Assembly: GCA_027946555.1 (NCBI GenBank)
Contig: JAPEVC010000071.1
Coordinates: forward strand, 88,837 to 152,836
Length of the DNA stretch: 64,000 nucleotides
From: Gnomoniopsis sp. IMI 355080
Lineage: Eukaryota; Ascomycota; Sordariomycetes; Diaporthales; Gnomoniaceae
Direction: 5' to 3'
Position numbers and translations under genes: made by a program. The first letter of the stretch is position 1. Each line of letters opens with the position of its first letter. The notes under the pieces were generated by a model that was not told the origin of the DNA, searched no databases, and saw only the letters and a list, made by a program, of their open reading frames with translations. Below are positions 1-12,953 of this stretch, in pieces.

Positions 1-1815
1 GCTGAACTCTTCCGAAGATTATCGCACCACTCACTATCAACCCACCTTGACAAAGCAGTGATAGGCGCCGGTGAAAGTACAGAGGATTTGGCAGCGGGCC
101 AGCATGATAACAGATCCTCGATAGCGGCTACACGAGACGATGTGAGCTCCGTGAATGAGGATGACCTTCCAGCATCAGGGGGTCTGGCTGGTGAACGGCC
201 GTTCAGCTTGGAGATCAATGCTAAGCTCGCGACCCACCCGGCAGATGAAACAGCAGAAGACACACATAATGTTAAAGAGCCGAAAAGTCCAGTCCAAGAG
301 GATCAAAGCACTCAGGCATATACTAAAGAAGAGAAAGGGAAGCAAGTTGCAAAAGCAGCCAGCGATGATGAGCAGTCCGTCAACCCTGCCAAGACGAACG
401 TCTCAGACGCCCCCTCGGGCCCTCTCAACCTGGCAAACGGCAAACTTGAGAGGAGAGTCTCTGAAATCGTCAAGAAGTATCGGATAAATGAGTGGACAAA
501 ACATCAGACTCTCGCCGAGGAACCAATAGTCGATAACCCCAACCTTGCAGAGCTCGAGGACCCATCGGCGCCAGTCCCAGTGAACGTGGAGGAATTGGTA
601 AAGACAGCAGAATCCGCAGCCCCCAAAGTCGCCAAGCCTAGAACGGAGGCCCTCCTCCAGGCGCGCGCTCGCAAAGCCTCGGCTCAATCGCAAGTCCGCC
701 CTTCACCCAGCCTGGAGAATTGTCACGCCGGCTCCACAGGCAGTGAGGACAGGCAGGCCGCTATACAGGCCGCCGCCGCTGCTCTCGTGGGAGATAGTGC
801 CCACCGAGCATCACCTACGCCTCCGGCCACAGAGAAGCTCCGCTCGAGACCGCCGATTCCCGGCGTAAAGTCTTTCAACACTCCACAGAGTCTCGTCGCG
901 AAGAGGGAGACGATGCTCCGCATGAAGCAGCAAGCCCTCCGCCCCGAAACGCTGCGATCCAGCTCGGTTCCTATGCCGGGTCGTCTAGGCTCCCCCTTGG
1001 CTCCTGCTCCCGAACATGTTGAAGGCTACGCCAACGTTGCTGCTTTGGGCCCTCCGAGTCTTACGAGCACGCCCAATAGCACGCCCAGCAGCCGCCGGAA
1101 CTCTGGCACATACAGACATGCAAACATGTCTAGCCCGTTGCAAATGGAGCCCGAGAATGACGACATGCCCCTGAGCCAACGGCAAGCGATCATCAAGGCG
1201 CGCCGCAGCAGTATGGAGTCTGGGAACAGCTCTGGCAACCGGGCCGGCAGCAGTGGCTCCTCGCGCCGTAGCTTCTCTGGCCATTCACCTGGAGAGTACG
1301 GAAGCGCGACTTCGTTGCCAGTCAACCAGAACCTTCCGCATACACAGCGCCGCTCGTTCACCACCAGCAGCCAGACTCGCGAGTCCCATCTCGCCAGCTT
1401 CCGCTCGTCTGTCCAGGCCGATCTCAGAGCGAGCAACACCAGTCTCCCAGTCACCACGATGCACCAGCAGCCCAGCTTTGGCGGGGGTTACATGTCCAAT
1501 AATAGTACCATGGCCCCGATCCAAGGGCCGCTCATCAACTCCGTCTACGCGATCCCCGGTACATCGTCGGCGAATTCTCTCGTGCCGCAGCAGACCCAAC
1601 CTTGGAATTCGGAGGTGTCCATGGGTCTGGAAATACAGCGACAGTACATGATGGCACAGAAAGAAAACGATGCCAGACGGAGGGAGGCGCGGCGAGCCGA
1701 GCGGGAGAGGCAAAGTCAGCTGCGTCAATCTAGCATGGGCACCCCTCGCTTCATGGACGCCCACGCGGCGGCACTGATAAACCTGCAGAAGAAGGCTAGA
1801 GATTCGTTGCAATGA
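1..1815 (+). CDS. Ser/Pro-rich fungal protein of unknown function, 5' truncated by window edge
   Basis: The reading frame is open from base 1, so the real start lies outside the window; about 604 residues are visible. I do not recognise the family. The first third is acidic and Glu/Lys-rich. The middle is Ser/Pro/Ala-rich, low complexity and probably disordered. A basic, charged helix (many Arg/Glu/Gln, likely coiled coil) lies near the C-terminus at roughly residues 545-575, followed by a short tail rich in Ala and Leu. One more ordered patch occurs near residues 145-165 (LERRVSEIVKKYRINEW). There are no membrane segments and no catalytic motif. The stop is TGA at 1813-1815. The sequence shows a long single exon with fungal composition. 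That it is a scaffold or regulatory protein is only a guess. Confidence 0.8.
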   Translation, partial: AELFRRLSHHSLSTHLDKAVIGAGESTEDLAAGQHDNRSSIAATRDDVSSVNEDDLPASGGLAGERPFSLEINAKLATHPADETAEDTHNVKEPKSPVQEDQSTQAYTKEEKGKQVAKAASDDEQSVNPAKTNVSDAPSGPLNLANGKLERRVSEIVKKYRINEWTKHQTLAEEPIVDNPNLAELEDPSAPVPVNVEELVKTAESAAPKVAKPRTEALLQARARKASAQSQVRPSPSLENCHAGSTGSEDRQAAIQAAAAALVGDSAHRASPTPPATEKLRSRPPIPGVKSFNTPQSLVAKRETMLRMKQQALRPETLRSSSVPMPGRLGSPLAPAPEHVEGYANVAALGPPSLTSTPNSTPSSRRNSGTYRHANMSSPLQMEPENDDMPLSQRQAIIKARRSSMESGNSSGNRAGSSGSSRRSFSGHSPGEYGSATSLPVNQNLPHTQRRSFTTSSQTRESHLASFRSSVQADLRASNTSLPVTTMHQQPSFGGGYMSNNSTMAPIQGPLINSVYAIPGTSSANSLVPQQTQPWNSEVSMGLEIQRQYMMAQKENDARRREARRAERERQSQLRQSSMGTPRFMDAHAAALINLQKKARDSLQ

Positions 1816-2794
1816 TCCATAGAGACAGGGAAAACGTTGGATAATTATTGGAAAAGAAAACTAATGTTTGATGACCACGAGCAAACGCAATCAGGTAATT
1901 GGGTTTGGGATGTGTGAGGAATTGAGGGAGCAAGGATAACAGCTGCTTGTGATGGTTTCATTTTTTTTGGCACTTGTGATACCCGAGAACCTTCCATGGT
2001 CATTTTTCTTAACTGCCATCTCTTCTCGTGGCGGTTTTGGGGGGGCATTACATGCCATGTTGCACACTTGGCGGAGATTATATAAGGACTGGGAGACTCA
2101 CGACGGCTCAACAGCACAATAACACTCTTACGTCTAATGAACTAAAAATTCCAACATCCACTCTCCTTCCCTCCGTGTACCTTCTCAGTCTTACGCATCT
2201 TCGTCTCCTCCTGCCTGGATCAGCAAAGGGGACACTGCTGGTCGTGAAAACTCGTGACACTCAGAGTGCGCAGGTTTTGTGCTGAGACGAGGGTTCCCCA
2301 CAGTCGGCTAGTTCCCTTGGGTCTTATCTCATAGGAAGAAGATCATTATGCAGGTAATATCTATGTCTGTATGGTCTCAGTGCTCGGGCGGCCCAGCTTC
2401 ATTTTTGGCCACGTTACCAGCCCATTGGCACTATGTGACCACAAAACATATTCTTCGTAACGAACGCTTCTGGATACAAGAGATGGAATCGAGATGGAAT
2501 CGATGCAATAGTTCATCGTGCATATGTTGAGAATGTTCATGAAGTGATCTGGGCTGTACTTGTTGAGGTGGCCGAGGGAAGATCGGCTCTTCTTGAGAGG
2601 CTGGTTGATGATGATCTGGATAGAGCACTACGAACGCTCTCACTCACAGCTACAAGAGACCCCTAAAATAAGAATCCCGAACCAGAATGGCTCCACAATG
2701 GAAACATCAAGTTATCGTTTGAGTTCGTCAAATCATATTGATTTCCTATCCCGTGAACGGCACTCTGTACGTAAACTTTTGTTTCGACATCATT
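1816..2794. other. Convergent intergenic region
   Basis: This lies between the 3' ends of two convergent genes. It has a TATATAAG box at 2079-2086 on the + strand, but no credible ORF follows it: the first ATG downstream is stopped after two codons. Otherwise it looks like ordinary 3' UTR and spacer. Confidence 0.5.
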
Positions 2795-5700
2795 TTAAAC
2801 TTCCGGCGTCTTCATGACCGCAAACTCAACGCCTTCCATGACCGGCGCTGGCAAAGGCTCAATGTAGCCCCTCTCGTACATCACTAGCCATACTGCATCG
2901 GCATTCACAGCTTCCAGTGCCTCACGCGCCTCCACGTTGTGCGGAAGCACATCATCCGCCAGCAGCTGGAGTATGTCCTCGAAGATAGCGTCTTCTACCC
3001 GAACGTAGGAAACGACTGCAATCAGCATCGACACGACCGCGTCCCATGTCTGTACCGACGAGGCAAACCTGCCGAGGCCGGTGGTTTTTGATATGGAATG
3101 CGTTGAGGCGGACTCCAGTTGAAGAGATTCCACATTGTCCCTGCCGCGGACGGGCAGCAGGATGCCGTCAGTGGTTGCTCTGCCACGCTCGCCTACGGAG
3201 CCGAGAAGACCGGGTCTGGCCTTTGCCAAAGCACTTCCGCCCGCTTTGGTCTTGCGCGCCTCATCTCGCACCTTGGTGCACCATTTGCTGAGACTTTCCC
3301 CCCACTCCGTCTTGACACGCGAGCTCAGGAAATCGCCGGCGGTCTTGCATAGTGCAGCAAGGGTGTCGCATGCAGCTATCACGACATATGGTTCCGCGTC
3401 ATGCAGGCGACTAATAACGACAGGCCACACGTCATTTACAAGGGGTAAATAGACATTTTCGTCTTGAGCGAGTGCAGAAGATACTTTGGAGAGTAGGTCT
3501 AACAGACGTTTGCGCAAGGTCGGAGTCGGAGAGGTCAAATAGTGTTGAGTGAGCGAGGTGATCTTTGTAAGAAGGACATAAGTGGCTGTTGGGGGTATAG
3601 CAACCTCGTCGTTGCTTGCAGGTGGGTTATCCGGCTCATTTTGGCCATTATCCCGAGCCTCAATGGCGTCAAGCTCCTCCTTGGCTGACTTCCAAGCCTC
3701 TTGTGGATGGTTGCGTATCACCTCTTCAACGTCGCCTTCTTCCTCGAGCTTTCTTCTCTTAGCGCGCTTGTCTAGGAATGTCATCACATCTTCTAGTCCC
3801 GAAGATTCCAGCGGTCGTTTCTTGTGATTCACTGCCTTAGCCTGTCCCTCCTCAATTAGCATATGGCCGGACTTGACGCCCTGCTCCACGATTTCGGAGA
3901 GTACACCGAACAAACTTTCGACAAAAGCTGTGTACCCATGATAGTTGTCCAAGGCAGCAAAAATTCCTGCTACGACATCATCTAGGAATGGCAACAGCTT
4001 TGGCCCAGTCAGGCGAATCATCATGGTGAGGACCTTGGTTGACGCAGGTGAAATATCGAATTGATTCAGTCGCAGCGAGATGGAGTTGACCATATAGTCT
4101 ACATTGTCGATGATCAACTCGGACACATGGCCGTAACCGCAGGATGCCGCAAGGCTGTTCAGCGTCGTGATTGCATGGCCTCTTAACTCTGGACGAGATG
4201 AGCCAAGGAACGTTGATATTGGATAAAGCACATCAATAAGCTCAGGTCGGAATGACTCGCCCAGGCGAGAGGCCGCAAAAGAAGTTACTTCGAGTGCTAT
4301 TGCTTCGAGGCGCCAGTCGACTTCGTCGATGGCGTCGGAGTGGGAATCCAAGATGGCCACAGAAAAGGAGTATAATTCGTCAAAGACCATTTCCTTGTCT
4401 TCCGGTGCGGATTCAGTTGCTGCATTTGTGAAGTCTAGGAGGTCGTCGACATCTGCGGATTTTGAAAAGGAGGACTTGAGGAGCTGAAATGAGAGCCAAT
4501 ACGAGGATATCTGGTCCACACCAGTGGAGTCACGGATGCAGGGCAGCATTTCTGCTGCAAGCTTGGTTTGCTGTGTGGGTGAGCCGATGTTTTCGATCAG
4601 TAACATGACGTCCTTTCGTGTGTCTCGTTGACTTTCCTGTGCAAATAGTACCGGGCTGAAGCTCTGCAAACTCTGACCGGCCTGCACCAGATCTGAGCTT
4701 CGCCATAGGTTTTCATCTAGATCAACTTCGTGCATGACTTTGGGAGTTTTGGAGTTGAGTATTAGAGCCACGACACTGTCCCTCAGGGAAGAGGAAAGGG
4801 ACTCATGGAGACTTGAGGAATCGACCGCCAGCGCTCCTGCAAGCTCCTGACCCTTGATGATATTTCGGATGGCCTGTTGCTTGACCCTCTCATCACTCGA
4901 TTGCATCAAACGAGGCATGCTTGTGATCCAGCTATGCAGGGTGGTTTTTATACAATCCATGAGTTCCGGGTAGATGGTGGCGAGATCTTGCAATGAGGTC
5001 CCATAGTACATTGCACGGTCCTCTCCAAGGTCTGGCACTTCGAAAGGCGTGATTTCCTTCTCTTGGTCCTCCCTCAAAATCATTGCGCTCTCGACAAGCA
5101 TAGCTGTGCAATTTTTCAAAGATGAGTGACATTCATCCAGCAGCGCAATGCAGAGTCTTTCAGTGGCCTTTCGAACCTCTGCACTGGGGTGGTTCCTTAG
5201 CTTTAGAACAGTTGAGAGGGCAATCTTGACCTGAGACACTGTAGCCTTCAACCAAGATGGAGTCAGAACCTTGCCCTCAGCCTTCTTATCTTGTCCCGCC
5301 TCCTCGATCTGAGAATCGTTGGTCTCTATTTGCCTCAGCAGGTCACGCCTTCTGAGATCACTGAGGACCCTGGTCAAAATGGTCTTCAAAACATTCACAC
5401 CACTGACAAGAACTCTCCGTTGATACTTTGTCGACGATGGAGGCGAGAGGAAGCGGCAGAGAGAGGATGCAGTGCCTGGGAAGAAAGTAGCGAGTACTTC
5501 GTCCTGCTTGATGGTCGTATATACTGCTGTAATGGTTTGCAAGGCCTCAAGTTGGATTTCAGTGGTAACACCATCCGTTACGCCATCCAGAATGACCGAT
5601 ACAGCATGCCCCAAAGATGGGATGATTTTGACATCCGTTAGCGGTGAGTCCTTAGCTGACACGCCGGCGGCCTTGATCAACACAGTGAGCGCCTTGTATG

Positions 5701-6209
5701 CTTCGAGGATGGTCTCCTCGGGCTTTGGATGTTGATTATCTTCTTTCCCGGGGACACCTCCAATAATGAAGGTGAAAAAGACGAGAAGTTGTTGGGACAG
5801 GTCCTTGGATATTCGCGCCCTCCATCCATGCTGGATGAGCAGCCGCAGAGATTTGATGACGGTTTCAACGAGGCGAATAGGATAGTCTGCGTGGGTTCGC
5901 AGCAGTCCTGACAGGGGAAAGAAGACATAGTCGGCAATCTTTTCGTCTAGAATGCTCGCGTCGTACTGGATTTGATCCTCCAAGATGCCATTCAGCTTTG
6001 TTAGAAGCTCTTGAGTCTGTTTGGCTCGGTCTGAGACCTGTTGGCCCTGTAGCGCGAGCCTGCTAATTTCCACGCACACTGGCTTCAGCTGTTCGGTAGT
6101 CAGCAGTTGCGCGAGGTGCAGGAGGGATTATGTGTCGTCTTACCTTTGTGAAAAACTGATTTCTTGCTGCCGAGGTGAACTCGGAACTTGGACCGAGCTG
6201 AGAAGCCAT
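2795..6209 (-). CDS. TTI1: TELO2-interacting protein 1 (Tti1), HEAT-repeat component of the TTT complex
   Basis: Tti1 works with Tel2 and Tti2 to stabilise and mature PIKK kinases (TOR, ATM/ATR types); that role is family knowledge. The model has two exons on the minus strand. Exon 1, 6209-6144, encodes 22 residues starting MASQLGPSS. A 55-bp intron follows (GTAAGA donor, CAG acceptor). Exon 2 is 6088-2795. The product is about 1118 aa, close to the usual length for fungal Tti1. It is almost entirely alpha-helical HEAT-like repeats. An N-terminal conserved block (VFFPLSGLLR, residues about 75-84) and a basic, acidic-rich insert with a KRAKRRK stretch in the C-terminal half are visible. The start was chosen because the ATG at 6209 restores a typical Tti1 N-terminus in phase with exon 2. 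It is divergently paired with the hydrolase gene at 6700, with about 490 bp between them. Confidence 0.88.
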
Positions 6210-6699
6210 GGTGAAGAGACTGGATGCTACCCTTGGCGTTCACGCCAGACTGGTAGCAGTGAAGGGAAATCACCGACGCCTACTTCACCTTCTCCATTAG
6301 CATGGAAATGGTGATAACCGCATGGTCCAGATTGATCGTTGTGTGTTTGTGTTGCAGGCTTGGAGGCTCGATGGTCCGGGTGGACGAATTTGGGAATATC
6401 GATCAAAAATGCAGGCAGGGTTCCAGGCGCCTTCTATTACCTTCGACGGCCACAGCTCGGGGGGGGGGGCAGGTGAGTCGCGTGGGCCCCCGGACGTCAC
6501 TGCTCTCCCCACCACAACAGATCAGTGAAAGCTGCTGTCACTCGACATTGCATTCTGTGGAGGACAACTTTTTTCCCTCACTTTTCTACGCCCAACTTTC
6601 CATAGTTTCTTGTATTATTTCTCATGGGACTAATTTTGACTCGCCTTACTTGTGCTAAAAACCTCGGCCCTTGCCAAGACCTGGGCATCAACTCCTACC
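6210..6699. promoter_or_regulatory. Shared divergent promoter region
   Basis: This 490-bp spacer separates two divergent starts (Tti1 on minus, DUF1749 hydrolase on plus). It contains an 11-G homopolymer at 6459-6469. I see no clear TATA box. Any co-regulation is inferred only from the divergent layout. Confidence 0.45.
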
Positions 6700-7714
6700 A
6701 TGGCTGCTCCCAAGGCCGCGCCGTTTACGGTTACGGTCCATCCTTATCCTTCCAAAGTCAAGCATGCGTGCGCATATGAGCTGGGCTCGCCGGGAAAAAA
6801 TGCCCTTGTCTTCATAGGAGGTCTTACGGACGGCCCTCACACCGTGCCATATATTCGGACCGTCGCCGCAAAAATACAGGCTGCGACAGCTCTGGACTAC
6901 TCCGTCTTTGAGATACGCATTCGCTCCTCCTTCGACGGTTTTGGCTGGGGCAGCCTGGCTCAGGACGTGGAGGACGTTTCAGCAGTGGTCAAGTACCTAC
7001 GGAGCATTGGCAAAGAGAAGGTTGTTCTTATGGGCCATTCAACAGGCTGTCAGGTAAGATAGAGCACTTTCAGCCTCGAAAAAAATGGGCAGCTATTGAA
7101 ATCCCTCATAGGACTGCATGGAGTACAACAGGTACGACAAGTATCACAACGAGCCTGTGGATGGCTTCATCATGCAGGGCTCCGTATCGGATAGGGAAGG
7201 CTACGTCGATGCCCTAACAAAGCAGAAGGTGGATGATATCGTGTCCTTCGCTAAGGACATGGTCGACGGAGGCAGAGGGGACGATGCGGTGCCCAAATCC
7301 AGGCTGCCTGCTGGTTTCTTCTTTCCTAATCCAATGACTGCGTATCGATTGCATTCATTGGCTGCGGTTGGGTAAGTGGAATTCGTCTTGGTGAAAATGC
7401 AGTGTTTTACTGATATGCGCGTGTCCACCAGGGGCGACGACGATTACTTTTCTTCGGATCTCCCTGATGAGAGGGTCAAGGAGATATGGGCATCTGTCAA
7501 GCAGCCGGTTCTGGTAGTTCCGTCCGCGCAAGATGAGTATGCTCCGGTTGGCGTAGATTTTGAGAAGTTGCTGGCAAAGTGGAAGTCATACTGTCCCATG
7601 GCAAGTGAGCTGTCTGCCTTAATACCTGGGGCCGGCCACACAGTCGATCCTCTGCCATCACAGGAGTGGCTTGGTGACAGAGTGGTCTGTTTCTTGGAAA
7701 GTCTTCAGAAGTGA
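6700..7714 (+). CDS. DUF1749-family alpha/beta hydrolase
   Basis: Three exons, 6700-7053, 7112-7371 and 7432-7714, give 298 aa; both introns join in frame (GTAAGA/ATAG and GTAAGT/CCAG). An alpha/beta-hydrolase fold is supported by the nucleophile elbow GHSTG (about residues 112-116), a later acid candidate in SAQDEYAP and a C-terminal histidine in GAGHTVDP. It matches the DUF1749 (UPF0613) group of fungal and plant hydrolases, whose substrate is not established. The start is the ATG at 6700; the frame is open upstream but has no ATG. No signal peptide or membrane segment is seen, so it is likely cytosolic. Confidence 0.88.
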
Positions 7715-8729
7715 GGATTTGAGACCAGCAAGAGTATGACCTTGTATTCTGCTGCCTACAAGCAGCTGAATCTGCCATCGAGGTATTGTGGAGGTATAAA
7801 AGATCACCCAGAGTGGAGGAATCCTTCAGGGGCTGTGAGGTGCAGTGCAACTCGAGAAGAGGCAGAACTTGAGGAATGCGCCAAGGATGTGACAACTCCC
7901 CCTAGTATGGGCAGACGTGCAGCAGGATCCTGACTAAAGAAAGTAAAAGAACTGCAGGAAGTTGTTATGCGACGCATATGAGAAATCTCCTTTTATTATA
8001 GGCATTTGGTTGCGCATGAACCATCTGAAATGCATAGCCAAGCCGTGACTTTTTAGCGTACTCAAGATATACTGCATGTCCCCATACCAACCCGGAGGGA
8101 ATACCCGTCGATACCCTACCACACCACAGGGGACCTGCTTAGCGGCCGGATGCCCCGTAAGCAGACAACCCCGGCCCCGGCATGAGAATGTAAAACAGCC
8201 AGGCAACTAACTCACCTCACATCTGACATCTTGGACTGCGCCTGCACCTGCACCTGCACCATCTAGTACCTGACCATCTGGTGCCCAACACAACACCACC
8301 CTTGTCCTCTTTCCGTCTTCTGCTTGGCGAACAGCATCAACCGTCTTGTTATCGATGAATGCTTGTTTTCTCCCCGTGCCAATCCCTTCCTTTTGACCCT
8401 ACAAGAATATGGCTTGAGAGCAACTACTACTACTGCAGATGCAACCCTGCAAGTTGCGACTGACCCGCTCTCTCTGTCAACGCCAGCAACCAACTAATCC
8501 ATCTCGGACTGCTCGTCACCGCCGACTTACCTCCCCCCTCCCCTCCTCTTTACCTAAGCGACGACCCCTATTGAATCAAGAGGGCTCCACTGTGATCGAC
8601 AACTTCACTTCACCACTCCCTCCCCTTGGCCGACTCTCTCGACTGCTGCCTCCTCACTCCTCCCTTCCTCTCGACGGCACTCTTCCTACCGACTCGATCC
8701 GCTCTCTCCCCCTTTCCTAGGCCACCGCG
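7715..8729. promoter_or_regulatory. Intergenic region and CT-rich leader of the kinase gene
   Basis: The first part (to about 8200) is 3' UTR and spacer with no credible ORF. From about 8230 there is a CTGCAC tandem repeat and a CTACTACTACTACTGC stretch. From 8500 to 8725 the strand is strongly pyrimidine-rich, as is common in leaders of highly expressed fungal genes. Confidence 0.5.
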
Positions 8730-11700
8730 ATGGCTTCCTACGGCCACCCAGCCACGGCCGCCGCCCCGCGACACGGCCAGCCAGTGGCTTATGGCGCCGC
8801 CGCGGCAGGAGCGGTCATGCCCATCATGCCGGGTGGTCCAGCTGCCCCAGCCGGTACCTTCGCGCCCGGCACCAAGATCCAGGTCGGCAGCCACCGCGTC
8901 GTTATTCAAAAGTACCTGTCTGAGGGCGGGTTTGCCCACGTTTACCTGGTCAAGATGCCCAAAGCCGTCGATGGCACCGACATGTGCGTCCTCAAGCGCG
9001 TCGCCGTACCAGACAAGGATTCACTGCGCGGAATGCGCACCGAGGTTGAGACCATGAAGCGCTTAAAGGGCCACCGGCCTATTGTTACCTACATCGACTC
9101 GCACGCCTCGGAGCTAAAGGGCGGCGGCTACGAGGTCTTTCTGCTGATGGAGTACTGCAATGGTGGAGGATTGATCGACTTTATGAACACAAGGCTACAA
9201 CATCGCTTAACGGAGCCTGAGATTTTGAAGATATTCACCGATGTCGCAGAGGGTGTAGCCTGTATGCACTATCTGAAACCGCCACTGCTACATCGCGATC
9301 TCAAGGTCGAAAACGTCCTGATCAACACAATCGGTTCCAAGAACAAGTTCAAGCTCTGTGACTTTGGCTCTGCAGCGCCTCCGAGACCAGCTCCGATGAC
9401 GGTGGTCGAGTGCCGGCTAGTGGAGGAGGATGTACAGAAGCATACAACAATGCAATACAGAAGTCCGGAGATGATCGATGTGTATCGAAAACAGCCTATC
9501 GACGAGAAGTCGGACATCTGGGCACTGGGCGTGTTGTTGTACAAGCTGTGCTATTACACGACACCTTTCGAAGACCAGGGTCAATTGGCTATTCTCAATG
9601 CGAGCTTCAGATTCCCTAGCTACCCAGCCTTCTCAGACAGGCTGAAGAAGCTCATTGGTATGTCTATGCTAAGGGGTTGCTTCCGTAAAACTGCAAACTG
9701 ACTTGAGCCCTACAGCATGGATGTTGAAAGAGAACCCACAGTCAAGACCAAACATCTACCAAGTGCTCCGGGAGGCCTGCGCGATGCAGGGTCGCGAAGT
9801 CCCCGTCAAAGATGTATGCAATTGCCATTTACGTACTCCGGAGCTCTCGCTAACCGTTGTCGTAGATATACTCTGGCAGAAAAGTAGAGCCTCAAGAGCC
9901 AGCACGTCAAATTCCCTCCAAACCCTCAGCTCCTGTCGTTGGCGCTGTGTTCTCCCCACCGCCGCGCGACGAACAGAAACTACCAGACATTGCTCCTATG
10001 CGCCGCGGTAGAGTGCCAGCATCTACACCGCAACCGAGCCAAGCTGTCAAGCCGAGTCCCTCCCTCAACCCGGTCACAAACGGTGACCCCTTTGCTGCCC
10101 TTGATTCCGATGCTGTCGCAAAAACCAAGGATGAGCTATCAAATAGATTCCCGACATTAGATCAATTTTCCATACTACATGAGCAGGGAGTCCAGTTTGA
10201 CTTTGACAGCACAGATTCGCCAGTGGCCAGCACCGTCACAAAGGAGAAATACCCTGAAAATGCTTTCCACATCAGCCAGCCTGGTCAGCCGGTTACAGGA
10301 CAAACGCCCCGAGTCACCCCAGCGCTATCGACGTCGCCAGAAAAGCAGGTCTTTTCGCCGCCCATTACCGCGTCAGTGCCCATCAAGCCATCTGAGATGA
10401 GCCGCGCTTCAGAGATCATCATGAGTACCCCCGAACTGCAGGCAATATCATCGGGTTCTGGTCAGGTGTTCCAACCGTCACCTACACGGCCGGCAATGGT
10501 GTCGACAGGCACCATGACAACACCACCTATGGAGCGACAGAACTCAAGGACACCGTCACAATTTCAGATTCATCGGTTCCCTGGTCGACATTCTAGGTCT
10601 TCCAGTCTGACAAGAAATCAAGACGCCAGCCTCCCAATTCGCAAGCAGTCTCCTGCTCTTCGACCATCTAGCTCCTTCCTAGGTCACATCAGAAAGGCGT
10701 CTTCTTCATCAAGACCTTCCCTTGAGGGAGGACGTCCGAGTGTAGAAAACCTGGGTGAGCCGCTGTCAAAGTCGAACTCCAATTCGGGGCGTCCTCGTCC
10801 GGTGAGCACTCACCTCGAATCGAATCTGGATTTCTTGCGCGAGCGAGAGAACAGCTCCAAGCCGCATGATTCTCCGGGACTACAGACACAAAATATGATT
10901 CAGACAGAGAAACCTCCTTCGCCCGAGTTGTTGCTGGATCCGGCTGAAACTAATATCGAATCTAATGTCGATTTTCTTCGATCGATGGAAGAGCCCAAGC
11001 CACGGAGAAGTGAAGAGAGTAAACGAACTAGTCTGTCTTCGTCTCTGGGAAAGAAGTCATCTGTGTTTGCTGGCAAGTTTGGCGATGCCTTCAAGCGATT
11101 TGAGACCAATCAACCCCCTCCGCTTGAGACACGCACAGCCTCGCCTTTCAAGGCGGAACGCAGAGATCTGACCCCTATCGCTGGTTCTGAAGCAACAGAC
11201 GGTCGCAGTGATGATGGTCAAGGATTTGAGGACACAGACGACATGACTCCAGCTATGCGCCGCGAGGTCGAGCGCAGGCTACTGGCTGATGAAGAGAGGC
11301 GGGTTGCCGCTGCGCAGGCAGAGTATCGAGCACGTATCGCCGCACGCGGGGAGGGAGGAAGGCCCACGCCGCCGCCTGTCAGCGGTTCTTCGCGTGCAGC
11401 TGCGATACAAAACAAGGTACAGAGTCTGCTTGACGAAAACGCCCGCTCATCGGCGAATATAAAGAGGACTGCAGAAGGATACGGGCAATATTCGGGAGCG
11501 GCGCCTTCGTCACAAGCTCCGAAACCGGGTATACCACGCAAACCTGTTGATGTCAAGACGGGCTCGACGTCGTCACCTCGTCCAATGTCTAGCTCCTCAT
11601 CGCTTAATCGAGCATCTACGATGACTCCAAGATCGACTGATCACTCACGACCGACACCGCCACCCAAAGATATCAAACCGACGGCTCCACCGAAACCAAC

Positions 11701-11980
11701 CCATCTCAATAAAAACCTCACGAGCAGCTCGAGCTACCAGGCTTTGAGGGCTGCATCACCACCAAAATCGATATCCGCAACCACCGGCATGCGACCGACT
11801 GGCCGTTTGGAGGCATTGGTTGCGGCAGACTTGCCCGGTCAACCTGCGCTAGACATGACTCCTCAGGAGAAGGACGACTACCTCCAAGATTTCTCAAAGC
11901 GATTCCCAAGTCTGACAGCGATCGAAATGGTCGAGCGAGACCTAGCGGCCGAGAACCAAGCCAACAAGTCCGGCAGGTAG
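8730..11980 (+). CDS. ark1: Ark1/Prk1-family (NAK) Ser/Thr protein kinase, actin and endocytosis regulator
   Basis: Three exons, 8730-9657, 9716-9813 and 9866-11980, give 1046 aa. The N-terminal kinase domain covers about residues 50-345: Gly-rich loop SEGGFAHVYLV, VLKR lysine, catalytic HRDLKVEN (His at about 188), CDFGSA for DFG, and YRSPEM for the APE region. After residue about 350 the protein is Ser/Pro/Gln-rich and probably disordered. It carries polyproline stretches (PPPKD, TPPPVSG) that could bind SH3 domains, and a conserved acidic/helical patch at the C-terminus. In yeast and Aspergillus this family phosphorylates Pan1/End3-type endocytic coat proteins and turns off actin assembly. 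Both introns are short and fall in or just after the kinase domain. The start is the first ATG after the CT-rich leader. The kinase assignment is firm; the subfamily comes from the SEGGFAHVY signature and the long C-terminal tail. Confidence 0.92.
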
Positions 11981-12953
11981 AGCACGCCGTGGACTTGGAC
12001 TCCAATTCGGTTCGCTAAAATGCGTCAAATCTGGGAGAGACAGTCCAATGGAACTTTTTCCAGGTTGCTAGATGAGATGGACGGTGGCAGTGAGACTGCC
12101 TCGTGGAGGTAAAAATCGCTGTAAGAATGCCATACTAAAAGGCAATGCGAGGACATTCTTGTATGACACGAGATGTAAGTTGATTAGTGAATCAGACACA
12201 TAGAGCGGCCTTCACTTGCGCAGGATCGCATGTTTGCGGTCATTGCCTAGCATGGCAAGTTGTTTGGAATGGATGCAAGGAACCATGTACGCATACATGA
12301 TAGATCCTACCTACGAAAGGCATAGAATTGAAAAGAAAAAGCTATATTATAATTTATGTTTTTGAGATATAGAGTAGGTACCTAAGACATATCCATTCTG
12401 GTCCTTGGAAGTGTCCAGCTTTGAAGGGCGGGTCCGGCTTCGGGGCCCGGCTACCTTAGTCCCAACTGATTTGAAGATGACTTTGCCGAAGCTTCCCGCT
12501 TGATAAGGAGCGGCGCCGATGACATTCAGGAAGAGAGCCATTGGCCTCAACCTCATCCCTCTGTATTTCATGGATACAGCACTTCTTATTGGATTTCAAC
12601 ATCTTATGTATATATATCCTTGGTCGTCTCCAGGCTAAAAGGGTCAGATTTATTTATAAACACTTCTCAAGACATTGAGTCAGTGTACCGGCGCCCTACC
12701 TCATAAGACCAGACCATTGGCCGCTTCACATTCTCTTTGACTGATTACTTCTTCCATGTTGATGTCTTAGGACGGAACACTACGGTACAATCGCACCTGG
12801 GTGCCTGCACGAGGTGCCTTGAGTGATGATCACTTGTCACACAATCATCAGAGTCAGGCAGATCGTTGACGGACTGTGAAGGACTCTCCCAGAAATCCAA
12901 GCACCTTTATAACCTACATCCCATCAAACATCAGGGAAACCACATTTTACGCA
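11981..12953. other. Intergenic region upstream of the P450 gene
   Basis: Contains the 3' end of the kinase transcript and the P450 promoter. Palindromic GGTACC is seen at 12377. I see no ORF or RNA gene worth calling. Confidence 0.4.

Noticed and set aside
2028..2530. Small gene after a TATA box between convergent genes
   Set aside because: First ATG after the TATA box is stopped at once; later ORFs have no features.
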